Assembly: GCA_914767715.1 (NCBI GenBank)
Contig: OU612071.1
Coordinates: 18,596,948 to 18,660,947, forward strand
DNA: 64,000 bases
Reading direction: 5' to 3'
From: Membranipora membranacea
Lineage: Eukaryota; Bryozoa; Gymnolaemata; Cheilostomatida; Membraniporidae
The notes beneath the pieces are model-generated. The model was given only the letters and a program-made list of their open reading frames with translations, was not told the origin of the DNA and searched no databases. Made by a program: the position numbers and the translations under genes. This document shows, in pieces, positions 34,401 through 45,943 of this stretch (its first letter is position 1; each line of letters opens with the position of its first letter).

Positions 34401-36700
34401 GATTGTTCTTTTTTGGGCAATGATTGATAACTCACATAGGCAATCAATGCAAGGGCTTTCAAATTGTGACACCAAATCAACAAAGAGAGTTAGTTGTTAT
34501 GAGGACTGACTGCCGTCCTAAGAGATGAGGTCACAAATGTACTTTTAGTTTTATCACATACCTTTCTCCAAAGCGATATTTTGCAGATTGTCAAACTCTG
34601 GTTTGGTTTTGTGAAATGGAAGACTAACAAGAAGGCCGCCATTGCTTTTGCAGTATTTCTGGGCATCATCATAAGTCTTCTTCATCTCACTGATATAATA
34701 ACATCTGTCTCCTTCCGGGTACCAACCTTTCCTGCAGTGCCCGGCTGAAAGATTTATCAATCAAACATGTAACTCAATAAAGTTGTAAACGACAACAAAT
34801 AATAACATATTATTCATATTATTATATAGATATTAACAAGTTATTTTAATGAATGGAAATTGATAAATAAAAGATTGTAAATGATAAATTAAAAATAATT
34901 AATAAGTTTTTATGAATAAAATATATCAATGAAAAGAGAAATAAAATCCCAATGAAAAGGTGAAATAATTAATCACTGTTATCGGGAGAGTTAAGAAGAC
35001 CGGAAAACAATTATTCACTGCTTTGATTGTAGAACATCATTGCTCTGATTTTTGGCCAGTAGCATAGCCTTTGTTTGACAGGATTTCTGTGAAACTTTCT
35101 CAATGAATTGGTTCTGTCCCCATTGAATATAATATAAATTTGTAAGCTTTTAATGCCATTTGAGGTCTGAATCTATGCTGGTCATGTCAAATGTTTTTCA
35201 AACTCTTACAAGGTACCCATGGCTTTGCTTACTACATAATAACTGTGTGACACTATGGAACATCAGACTGCTTGTAAAGAACCAATGAAGTCTTATATGA
35301 AGCACTATAACCTTTTGTTGTTTATAGTCAATTTCTTCACTACACATTACTAACTATTAGCTATTGGACCAAAGTTTAGCGTATAAATACATACAGAGAT
35401 AAGCTATGTATTTTGGTCCTGTGCTTAAGATTAGGTCTACAGACAAACATATATAATATACATATTAGGCCACATACATATAGATATGAATGTATTCCAT
35501 TATAATGATGCTGACCGTCTATGTAGACGATGACTGCACCGAGGTGCAGATTGGAAGAGATTTTTTATAGTGACCACTAGTCATTTGTGTTTATTATTAT
35601 GTAATTATAGTTTCAATTTGATGTTATTTACTTTGAGTATCAATGTAAGTTCGATTGTATGAATTGTTACAAAAACCAAACTTTTTAAAACTACATCTTA
35701 AGCTGAATGTTTACCTATATACAAACTATTTTCATTATTTACAGAGCACTCACAAAAAGATTTATCAATCACCGGTTATTGATACATACACCCAGGAGCC
35801 AACTATAACCAGATATTACTATATATTATATTATAATTATAATACATAATTATAATATATTGTAATTATATATATACATGACCAGATAATATATTATATT
35901 ATATACTTACATGTGCTTTCTACAGCAGCTTCAGCGATTGGAGGCAGACCATGGTCCACCGCTTCTCCACCAGTGTCACATGGACAGGTGTTATCACCAA
36001 ACGGATTAAAAGAGTTTGTAACTCCTACCAAAGCGACTAAGAGTGCCAGCATAAACCTGAAAAAATGTATCACATCGCTTAATATTCTTCGACCATGATG
36101 GCTATATATTATAAGAATGTTACCTTATACATATAGATATGACTGTTCAATTTAAACCTCAGTGCATTTTACTTAATTCAAACATCTGGGGACCACAAAT
36201 AAATTTGTCCTAATTAAGCAGACCTCGAATTAAGTGACATTAGAATGCATTGAGATCTGGCTGAAGGGACCATATTTGTCTGGATTAACAGGAGTTCTGA
36301 ATAACAAAGTCTGAGTTAACTAGCTGACAGAGGATTTAGGAAAATGCTTCAATCATGCTAAAATTGACTTGTAATTATTACTGTCTGTCACAAATGCGCA
36401 TTTATATTACGGGCTTCCTGTATGACTTGACACTTTTCAGAGTATTTTATGCCTGTAATACATGTAACATCAGCAACCTATTACAACCAGCAATCTGCTT
36501 AGAAAAATAAATCACATTATCTAACCAACAGTACAAAAAATCACCAAACCAAAACCATAACGCTAAAACAGGTTGTGTTGGGTCAACCATATAAGCATAG
36601 AGCAAAGGTCACCAAGCAAATTAGAATGTAAATGCTCGCCGTATACAAAAAAAATGAAATCACAAAATCGTGTGTCACTGTCTACTCACTGTTTCCCCAT
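31403..36700 (-). CDS. Secreted protein with two tandem C-type lectin domains (complete, 7 exons, 326 aa)
   Basis: Exons in order of transcription: 36700-36690 (ATG), 36056-35911, 34744-34562, 34081-33851, 33240-33061, 32249-32037, 31419-31403 (TAA). All phases agree and the sum is 981 bases (327 codons). The N-terminus MGKQFMLALLVALVGVTNS is a clear signal peptide. A short Cys linker (NTCPCDTGG) precedes two long-form CTLDs, at about residues 54-190 and 191-321. Each has CxxGW, a WxG core and conserved Cys pairs. Neither has an EPN or QPD sugar-specificity motif, and the WND site is replaced (YNFDC in the first). Calcium-dependent sugar binding by the classical site is therefore doubtful. 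Such proteins often act in innate immunity or matrices, but the ligand is unknown. Confidence 0.9.
32037..33240 (-). CDS. Second C-type lectin domain (exons 33240-33061 and 32249-32037)
   Basis: Starts ETCKDGWYYDSKKKECLFFS, then AKQFCEDEFWGSMPV, KYWTGVYQTR, GITWDLFKTGEPLG and closing Cys (RCINLC, TFC, FMC). It has more Cys than usual in the last third, so extra disulfides are likely. No EPN/QPD motif. Split by a phase 1 intron at the same place as the first domain. Confidence 0.85.
33851..34744 (-). CDS. First C-type lectin domain (exons 34744-34562 and 34081-33851)
   Basis: Starts GHCRKGWYPEGDRCYYIS (C0 and C1 of a long-form CTLD), with KYCKSNGGLLVSL and then HYWIGIKM, the WIGL-like core. 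It closes with FATCATLG, NFDC and KFICV. The calcium-site loop reads QPVYPPTWPAG where EPN or QPD is usual. Both exons are phase 1-1. Confidence 0.88.
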
Positions 36701-36783
36701 GGTGACTGGGATTTACTTTCTCCTCTGTGATCTCTCCACCTCTGCTCTGTAACAGACAGTGATTATCTACCAAGTTATGATGA

Positions 36784-36791
36784 TTTATATA
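36784..36791 (-). promoter_or_regulatory. TATA box of the lectin gene
   Basis: TATATAAA on the minus strand, 84 bases upstream of the ATG at 36700. This leaves room for a short 5' leader of about 55 bases. Confidence 0.5.
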
Positions 36792-38164
36792 CCAGCGATG
36801 TGGTTATGAACTTGATTCTAGGGGTCCTTATAACTCCCCCCCTACCAAATCATTTCCCTAACCTAGCGTATATTTGGGATTGTGAAAATTACAACAGTTT
36901 CTTAAGAACTACTCATCACATTTTAAAAATTAAATAGAACAGAAAAAGGAAATGTACCTGCCTTATCTAATATCTGTTAATTTCGTTGCATGAATGTCCC
37001 CTTTAATCGCTTTATAGTTGGATCCACCCCTAGGTAACTGAGCAACAGTTTTTCTGGCCTCCCCATTAGACAGCAAAAAAATGTTTGCCTCATTCTTTTG
37101 GTTCGTTGCTCACATGTCTGCAACATGTGATAATAAAAAATTTAGTCAGGCTGGTGTACCTGGTTGGGGAGACAGAAATAAAACTTCACCGCTTAGATTG
37201 CTGCATAGAGCAATAATTGTACCTTTATCAAAGTTTGATCCAGTTTGCCTTCGCTTGATTTGCTTCCTTTTCACTGATAAGCTGACAGCCTGTTGCTGAT
37301 TATGGAGGGAAATCGATGTCGAATGTAGGCAATATGGTAATTCTTTAATGAAGCATCCCTTCTTAAAATCTGACAATGACTTTTACATCTGCGATGACTG
37401 AGACTGTTAGAGAGGCTGGAAGAACCTTAACTAAAGCATCTATAACGTTTACCCATCAATGGCAGTTTCACAAATTAGGAATCATAACTATGAGATGAAA
37501 CGCTGTGGCAATTTGATTGGAGCGAGCACAAAATAACTGGGGTGGTAGAAGGACCATGAGCTGAGAAAATGGCCGCTTGTGATTGTCTGTGACTGCAGTT
37601 GACAGGGATCCAAGTTATGAATGTTCACTTATGACCATATGCTGATTCGTTGAGCATATCTTACAATTTGTGCTGTCCGCTTAAAGAAAATTTTGAGAGT
37701 AACAAGCTGAAGGAAAACTTCGATATTTGATATTTCATCAACGCTAATCACTTATTCCTCAACACAATATTGACATTCATACATTACACCTAAATATAAA
37801 TGGCTACAAGCCTAAACAAATACTGTGATACAAGTTGAAACAAAATACCGTGATTAAAGATTCATGGGTCGTCAACCATAGTGTGCACGTTACACCACTT
37901 AAGTAGAGCAGACTTCCTAATTCTTTGTTGGTAAACATCCAATTACACAATAAGGGGAGACAACACCAATCGCACTTAGCTACTGACTCATAGTTTCTGT
38001 TTCGGCCATATTTAATTGACATATTCCCCTAGAATAATTATGTACAATGTGAGCAATAAGAACAAAACTCTGTAAACACAGACTTATCCACCAGGATATG
38101 AAAGACTAGATAGGCTGTTGTGCCCTCCATCTCATCCATTAATTACATCAAACTGTGCTCATCG

Positions 38165-38236
38165 ATCACTTGATTGATTGATTGATTGAGTGATTGATTG
38201 ATTGATTGTTTGATTGTTTGATTGATTGATTGATTG
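38165..38236 (+). repeat. GATT tetranucleotide microsatellite
   Basis: Seventy bases of GATTGATTGATT with a few GAGT and GTTT variants. Minus-strand frames read NQSI repeats and are not genes. Confidence 0.9.
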
Positions 38237-41200
38237 TATATTGCTATCACTATGAAGTTTTGTGAGAAAAAGGTTACACATCCTCTGCTTGTGAGAATAG
38301 TGAAGTAGCCTTGGATGCACAATAATAGGGTCAATAATAGTATTTTGAATAGACGTTACTCTTTTCGCAGGCAGTACAATATTTTGGGTCTCTGAGCCGA
38401 CCTGACGGGCATCGTTCAAGGTAATCATGTATAAATTTTCATAATCAGTATAAAACTGCGAATATCTGATTCTTTGATTGAACAACGCAAACATAAACAC
38501 CTTATGATCAGTCGTCGCCGACAAATACAGTGAGCTGTAGACAAACGCTTAACTGTGCTAAAACTGTGTGCATGCTGGCTGTCAATTGAGACCTTCACCC
38601 AGCATCTATTGGTCTTAGTACAATTATTTATGATATTTCACGGTACAGTATATATCATGTCTACACTCTAGATGTGGCAATGACAGTGTAGGCATCAAGG
38701 GTCTGACTAACTAACAAATATTAATAGCAGAACTTCTGCTAACTCCATTCAAGGGGTAAAAATAGCTATCGTTGAATTCTCCCCCCCCCCCCCCCCCCCC
38801 AATCATTTCCCATACCTGACCAAAATGTTTGGTTACCAATGTTTGTTTGTTAAGAACTACTCATCAGAATTGAATTGATGACAAAAGACAACATAGTATG
38901 TAATACACTGGCAGCACATTGTGGTATAGATAGTTATCCATCCCTTCAATCACTTTCTATTTGGATCCACCCCTAAGTTACTGAGCAACAAATAAATTGG
39001 CCTCACCATCATATCTTGAAAATTAATGCCTCATCCTTTTGATTTAATGCTCACATGACTGCAAATGTAAAACAAGAAGTTGCTCAGGCCGGTGACCTCA
39101 ATCACTCAGTTTGGGGGGATGGGGACATTATTCACCTTCTAACAAAAATTAAACTCCACCTCTAACATTGGTACCCTATATCAAGTTCGATCCAGTTTGC
39201 CTGCACTGGATTTGATTCCTTTCCATTGAGAAGCCACCAGCCTGTGGCTGATCTGTGAGGGGGAGGTAATTTTGAATGCAGGAAGGAGTCTGAGTCTGAG
39301 TTGGAACCTACCTATAATTTTGATCGATCCGCAACGGTTGCAAAAAACAGGACAGATTTTCAAGACATTCGTATTCTACACTAGGTCTTATTTGACCGCC
39401 CTATTTAACGGGCCTCCTTAATCACATTTTGCTTATGTGGGGTAGTGACCCTATACCCTTGGCCGCTGTTGCCGGCAACTCTATTTTCAAAGAGGCAGAG
39501 GGGATCTTTATACTGCACACAAGCACACAGTAGAACTCCGGTATTTATGGCCCTTAGCTGAACAGACGTATGTGCATCGCTTCAAATGGTACGGTGTAAT
39601 TAACTGGAGACTTTCTTTTTGTTTTTTGTTGAAGCTTCATGAATCCATTTTATTCAACACCTTTTTGTAAGTGATAGAAATAAATCAACGAATTAATTTT
39701 GAAATGATAGATGGATAGATAGATTCCAAAACAGCAAGAGCTGAAAATTGAGGTTGTATATCTCTTTTGAATCATATACACAGACACACAGTCACCTTAT
39801 GTCATATCTTCACCAATAAATACAGTAAGCTGTAGACCAGCGCTTCACTGGGTTACAACTGTGTGCATGGCGGTTGTCGATTGAGACCTTCACCCAGCAT
39901 TAAATTATCTTAGTGCAATTATTCATGTTATTTCGAGGCACCTATTTAATTTACCTATACCCTATACGTCGCAATAGCATTATTTGCATTGAGCATCTGA
40001 CTGTCTAACAGATAATTTGGTTCACATAAATCAAGGGGTACCAAAGTACAATCATATAACTCATCCTCCTTTTCCACAAAAACTTTGTCATATCTAGCCA
40101 AAATAGTGGTTTGTTAAACAGTAACTCATCAGAATTAAAAAAGAACAAGGACGAAGTGTTAACTGCATAGTAATATAGGTTGATGTTGTTGCACAACACA
40201 TTTCCCCTTAAATCGTCTTACATTTGTAATTCACCCTTAGTTAACTAAGCAACGCTTATTCTGGCCTCACTATAATATCTTGAAAATTATTGCTTCATCC
40301 TTATGGTTTGAGAGAACTTGGTGACGTCGATGAATTTGAGGAAAGTCATTCACCCTTCTACGAAAATTAACTTCACTCTACATCACACTACCATTCCATA
40401 ATTCTTCACAAAAGCATCCCTGTATAAAATCTGATGCTGAGTGTTACACCTGCGCTAACCCAGGCTGTTAGGAATGCTGGAAACACCTTACCTAACTCAT
40501 ATATTGGTGCTGTGCAATCAAATCAAATTTGGAAAACAACAAGCTGAAGGAAATCTTAGATGTTTGAACAAGTATTCAATCACAAGTTTCTCAGCGCAAT
40601 ATTGACTCTAATATATTGCGTCCTATCATAAATGGTTACAATATGGAACAATGACGGTGGACAATGGAGCATTTTCACCGAGCAATAGTCTGCATTACAC
40701 CACTTCTTCAGACCAGACTTCTTCTTTCTTGTCAGTGAATGACAAGCTATACGGGAAGGGAAGACAGCTTTGATCGATGATTCTTACAAACTTGGCTACT
40801 AACTCCGTGTCTCTGATTCAGCCCTAATTCATAGATTTATTGACTAACTTTAACTTGAATTAGATTGAAGAGCACAAAACTCTGTCAACCACATTTTTAT
40901 CCACTAGGATATGAAGACTAGATAGACTGTGCTGTCTAGCCCATACAAGGATTGTCATCCTCCCTTGAAATAACAGGAAACACATCATACATGACAAGTT
41001 GGTAGACCCAGAAATCAGGAGGTATCCGTGAACGAACTCCCGACCCGGAGTACCACTCTGCGTGTCCAGCAGTGAAGGTGTGATTTGGCCCTTGTTGTCA
41101 TTTATTTTGAGCCAAAACTAGAGCGTTCGTATTATGAATGCGTAATTTTACCTGATTTCACAAATTATATTGTTGCACTTTATACGAACGAGGAGAGATA

Positions 41201-41703
41201 GTATGTTAATAGGCAATTATATATAGGTATATGTACTGTGGGGGTAGGAAAACATAGTTTTTCTTGCAACGAGAAGCTTAAAAAGTCGTCTGGGTGAAGG
41301 AAGCTGAAAAAAGGGAGGAAAAAGGGAGATAGGGAGGAGGTGGAAAATACCCCTAAAAACTGGGAGGCTCCCTACCAAAAAAGGAGACTTGTCAGGTATG
41401 AAACACATATATCTATATGTTTAGTTATCACCCACAAGCAACAAGCTTTATACAACCACTTCACTGTGCTAAACTGTGTGTGTGCTGGTTGGCAATTGAG
41501 ACCTCCACCCAGCATTTTAAGGTCTGAGTACAATTATTTGGATATTTCGAGGTATGTATTTTTTGTCTACACGCTATATGTGGCGATAACATTATTGCTA
41601 TCAAGGGTCTGAAATAGTAACATATATTTATGTATGTAATTTGGTGCTATTGAGTTAAAGGGAAACGAAGCAGAATCGTAAAACTGTATCCCCCCCCCCC
41701 CCC

Positions 41704-42038
41704 CAGTGGTGGAAATGGAAATAAATAAGTGCCTATCCACCAAAAATTGAGATCAATCCAACGCGTAGCGCTGGGCAGCGGTGCGGGGGTTCCCCCCCGT
41801 GAATTTTTAATTACAGTGTTTCTGGTGTATCTTTTTGAGCCTAAATCTAAGAGCATGTTTTGACTGAAGCAAACAGTAAAAAAAAAGTAAACAAACCCTA
41901 CAGTACAACATAAACAAACTTATCCAAACATAAAAAGTGCACAGCAGTGATAGGTTATAGGTGCCTTTACACTTATCAAAGGTGTAGAGGCATTGATGTG
42001 AACTTCCTATACACCGTATAGGCCCATTTCCACCACTG
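41704..42038. mobile_element. hAT-like MITE (335 bp) inserted in a poly-C tract
   Basis: Begins CAGTGGTGGAAATGG and ends with its reverse complement CCATTTCCACCACTG, a 15-bp TIR of the hAT type (CAG...CTG). Poly-C flanks both sides (41690-41703 and 42039-42048), consistent with an 8-C target duplication. A related copy without a matching right end starts near 44083 and shares AGTGCACAGCAGTGATAGG with this one. Confidence 0.7.
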
Positions 42039-42414
42039 CCCCCCCCCCTCCCCAGTCCCACAAATCATAAGTGGATTATCAAAGTTTAAACAGCAACTCA
42101 TCACTATTTATAAGCAACACAGTATGAAATTACTGAGGCACAGGCATAAGCATACCCCTTTCAATCACCTTATATTTGTATCCACCCCTAGGTAACTGAG
42201 CAAAGGTTATTTTGGCCTAACCATCATATCTTGATAGATTTTGGCCCATCCATTTGGTTGTTGCTCACTTTTCTGTAAACATGAAACATCAATAGCAAGA
42301 ACTTGGTCACATTGGGGAATTTGGTCACTCATATCGGGGAACAGTTTTTCACCATTGATCATAAGTAAAACTAAACCTCTCAGGTTGCATCATAGTCCAA
42401 TATTGTATCCATAC

Positions 42415-42494
42415 CACAGCCAGTCCTTGAAAGCGTTCGGGATGGCGATTGCGGCCGCGATCGCCATCCCGAACGCTTTTAAGGGCTGGCTGTG
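42415..42494. mobile_element. 80-bp hairpin element with 8-bp target-site duplication
   Basis: The whole element is one hairpin of two arms of about 36 bases (outer CACAGCCAG/CTGGCTGTG, inner GCGTTCGGGATGGCGAT) around GCGGCCGC. It is flanked on both sides by ATCCATAC (42407-42414 and 42495-42502). An 8-bp duplication is the hAT signature. It is far too small to encode anything. Confidence 0.85.
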
Positions 42495-43023
42495 ATCCAT
42501 ACATCACCCTATAATCCGATCACTCTTCAATAATGCACCCCCAGCCTTGTCACATTGTCGCATATTCGACCCACTTGGGGCCGAATACCCGAGCAGAACA
42601 GACACCACTATTTCATTCATTTTGCTCATGTTTATTTTGTATGGAGTTAACTTCTTCCTGTTGAGAAAGAAGGCAACTCCATACAAAAAGTGTTTTGTTT
42701 ACCTAATCAAATTTATCCACAACATTGTTTTTTAAAATTTTGTTACAAGTAGGTATTAATTCAATTTACTAATGACTCATAGTTGAGATGCCTTTTCGAC
42801 CTTAAAATCAATTTTTATTCTTGAATAATAAACTAAGTTAGATACCAGAAAATCAATCTATACTTTACCAGAAAAACATGCTCCAAGGGCTCTCCAACCA
42901 GAACTGCCCTGCCTTGATGTTCCCCCGGTTTTTAAATGCACCGGGGTTCATCACGGCAGGTGAGCATGGCCAAAAAACCGGAGGTTGCATTTGCCCATTC
43001 TCTTGACAAAAGGGGAGATTTGA

Positions 43024-43415
43024 TTTAGGTTTTGTGTCTGATAAAAAGGTTTTAATTATATATATCATTTAAATGCTTGCGTGTGAACCCTCCAAAAAGA
43101 CGGAGATTGGACTTTAATTTATGTCTGATAAAAAGATTTTAATTATATATATTATTTAAATGCTTGCGTTTGAACCCTCCAAAAAGACGAGATTGGACTT
43201 TAACTTATGTCTGATAAAAAGGTTTTAATTATATATATTATTCAAATGCTTACGTTTGAACCCTCCAAAAAGACGGAGATTGGACTTTAATTTATGTCTG
43301 ATAAAAAAGTTTTAATTACATATATTATTCAAATGCTTGCGTTTGAACCCTTCAAAAAGACGGAGATTGGACTTTAATTTATGTCTGACAAAAAGGTTTT
43401 AATTATATACATTAT
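43024..43415 (+). repeat. 86-bp tandem repeat, about 4.5 copies
   Basis: Each unit carries AAAAAGGTTTTAATTATATA, AATGCTTGCGT, GAACCCTCCAAAAAGACGGA and TGGACTTTAATTTATGTCTG. Copies differ by only a few bases. Confidence 0.9.
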
Positions 43416-44082
43416 TTTGAAGTGGTTGACGCCGTCTGGTACCACCTGCTCCCATCCTCTTGGCTCCAATCTCTTTATCTGAAATCTCCTGAGCTGTGAG
43501 AACTTGAGATCTCACAGCTTCTGCCCTCCCTTTTTAGTGACTCTCCTGAGTCATCCGAGAAAGCTGTGAGGTTATCTCACAACATTGTCAAAGTTTTTAA
43601 CTTTGTTCGAACAAAAACATATGATGATGGTGAGCTTGACTCGCCCTGTAACGACCTGAGGCTGTTGGGATGTCTGCAGACACCAGGTAGGTCCCTCAAC
43701 CAGTGCGCCTTTACAACCTTGACCAATCAGGTATTGTTGAGCAAATTAGGAATCCTATTTTTGAATTGATGTAGCAAATGAATTTAAAAGAGGAAAAATT
43801 AAAAGTATCTCTCAAAATAATATGTAACACATTTGACTCATGTTTCGTCTTCACAATGGAATACAGTAAGCTATGAACAAAGACTTCAGTGTGGTAAAAC
43901 TCTGTGTGTGTTGGTTGTCAATTGAGACCTTCACCCAGCATTCCATGGTCTTAGTACAATTATTCATGAAATTCGGAGGCACATTTTTATTTTGTCTGCA
44001 TCATATGGTAAAGCAATGTTGTGATAATGTTGTAAAAGCATTATTGGCAAAATATGTGTCTGAAATGTAATGCCTCAGTGTG

Positions 44083-44700
44083 ACCAGAGGTGGAAATGGA
44101 AAAAAATAAGTGCCTAAGCACCGAACATTGAGATAAACCCAACTTGTAGCATCGGCCGGCCGCGCAGTGGCCGAGTAGCGGGCGCAGCCCGCTGCGGGGG
44201 ATGGGACCGGGAGGGGCGCAGCCCCCTCCCACTCCCCGGCAAATTTTTTTGATAATTTTGCCCTAATTACAGTGTTTCTTGTGTATCTTTTTGACTTTTT
44301 GAGCCTAAATCTAAGAGCATGTTTTGACTGAAATGAGAGGAGGCAAAATAAAAGACATAATAAAATAAAATGCTAACGCTAATCATATGAAATAATTTCT
44401 ATATATTTCAGATTATAGACTCGATAACATTTATTTACAAATTTAACACGTTTTACCATCTAAATGAATGATTATTTGTAATATGCTAAATATATGAACA
44501 CATCAGTTTCATCTACTCTTTGATTTTGAGTTTCAGTCTTTAAACAGTGCTGCCTATGGCATTGAGACTTTGGGCTGAGGCAAACAGTAAAGTAAAAGTA
44601 AGGAAACCTTACAATACAACACAACATAAACAAACTTTCCAAGTATACAAAGTGCACAGCAGTGATAGGTTATAAGCGCCTATACACTTATTGAAGGTGT
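44083..44700. repeat. Second, incomplete copy of the GTGGAAATGG hAT-like element
   Basis: Shares AGAGGTGGAAATGG, CAGTGTTTCTTGTGTATC, CTAAGAGCATGTTTTGACTG and CAAAGTGCACAGCAGTGATA with the 41704 element. It also has a GC-rich insert (44150-44240) and a large spacer. I found no matching right TIR. Confidence 0.55.
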
Positions 44701-45661
44701 AAAATTTTATTCTGTCAGATTTTCCCATCCGATTTTGCTCTAATGTATAAGCTATCATTAAGAGCAACCAAAACTCTGAATTTTGTGGCATTGTCATAAA
44801 ACGCAGGTCTTTGGTCAATTCCGATACAACTGATAAAAGTAAGTAGTAAGTTGTCTCAAAATGTCTGACATGACTGTTGTTAGAAAGCAATATCTTAATG
44901 TTCAGATGTTAAGATTACCCTATTATCTTCTGTTGAATCTTCATAAATGTACCAAGGGAACAAATTGTCTTAAATTAAAACTTTAATTATGGTTTCAATT
45001 TGTTTCAGCGATATGGTATAAAGTTGTTTGAAGTTGATTATTGAAATATGGTTTCACCGTTATTTTGGGGTTTAAAATATTAAAAGCCAGTTTATTTGTA
45101 CTGGGGCCATTACTTTCAAAGGTCTTCTCTCCCACTCCCACTCTGGGAGGGCAGTACTCAACTAAAATGTCCAGCTCTCGGTGCATTGTGCATTCGACAG
45201 GCTGCGACCAGGTACCTTTGATATCCCTAACTCACCCACTTCCTGTAATCTAACAGCAACGAAAACTCCATCAAGAAACAATGTTTGAGCTAATAATGAG
45301 GATATATTTTTAGAAAGGGCACACACGAACTTCAAATTTTATGGTAATACATTAGTTTGAAGAGATGTTACAAAAACTAAAGGCAAATTCATATGGTGGA
45401 CAGCTGATTAACTATTGGGTTATTTGTTAACTTATAGAGACTAGGCTCTAGCCTTGTTACACAGAAAAAGGCTCGCGATTATTATGAGAAAATCACAATT
45501 TAAAAAAAGTTTTCGGCTTAGCATTAGATTGAATGAAGCAATACATAAAAATTCAAATAAAATTTGGTCCAATGAAGAAGAATGAACGGAACTACAAGAT
45601 TAAACCAGTGTTCTGGATAGGACTGCAAGCTGGGAGGGAGGATGGGACCGATGGGATGGGA
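44701..45661. other. Stretch without a supported gene
   Basis: AT-rich DNA between the incomplete hAT-like repeat and the LTR element. I see no coding exon, RNA gene or clear repeat in it. Confidence 0.5.
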
Positions 45662-45943
45662 TGAAACGCACTTCCTGGGAGTAAGATTGGAAATGCGATA
45701 GACTGTCTGTGATAATACTGTAAGACGGTGCAGCCGTCTTAATATTGAGTTCCATGTCGATAATTGCTAAGATTAATTGTGTATAGAATATATATTTATG
45801 ATGTCCGTGAGATTGCTTCTGCAATAAATATATATATATGTTGAAGCCGTCTACATGATATTGATAATATAATATGTTCCAGTTTAAATCAGGGTAGATA
45901 ACCCTTTTCACATCAGAATGACTCTGTTTGACTTTGAATATTC
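45662..45943 (-). repeat. 3' LTR
   Basis: 282 bases, identical to the 5' LTR apart from one substitution (GCGATAG against GCGGTAG) and one TA unit in a TATATA run. The near identity implies a recent insertion. The protease frame ends 36 bases inside it. Confidence 0.9.

Larger units (their letters stand above)
36830..44080 (+). repeat. Four diverged tandem segmental repeat units
   Basis: Two anchors alternate. A block like GGATCCACCCCTAGGTAACTG + AGCAAC occurs near 37020, 38965, 40225 and 42180. A block like TCAATTGAGACCTTCACCC + AGCAT occurs near 38583, 39877, 41490 and 43920. Units of about 1.3-1.95 kb begin with or near poly-C tracts (about 36836, 38780, 41690). Other shared blocks include ACAAAACTCTGT and CCACCAGGATATGAA (38065, 40875). 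No protein is encoded. Confidence 0.75.

Noticed and set aside
36160-36330. pogo-like element in the lectin gene's first intron
   Set aside because: Shares AATTAACAGGAGT-type motifs with 11793-12017, but ends and target duplication could not be defined.
38159-38524. 121-codon minus frame with NQSI repeats
   Set aside because: Half of it is the GATT microsatellite, and the rest has no coding signature.
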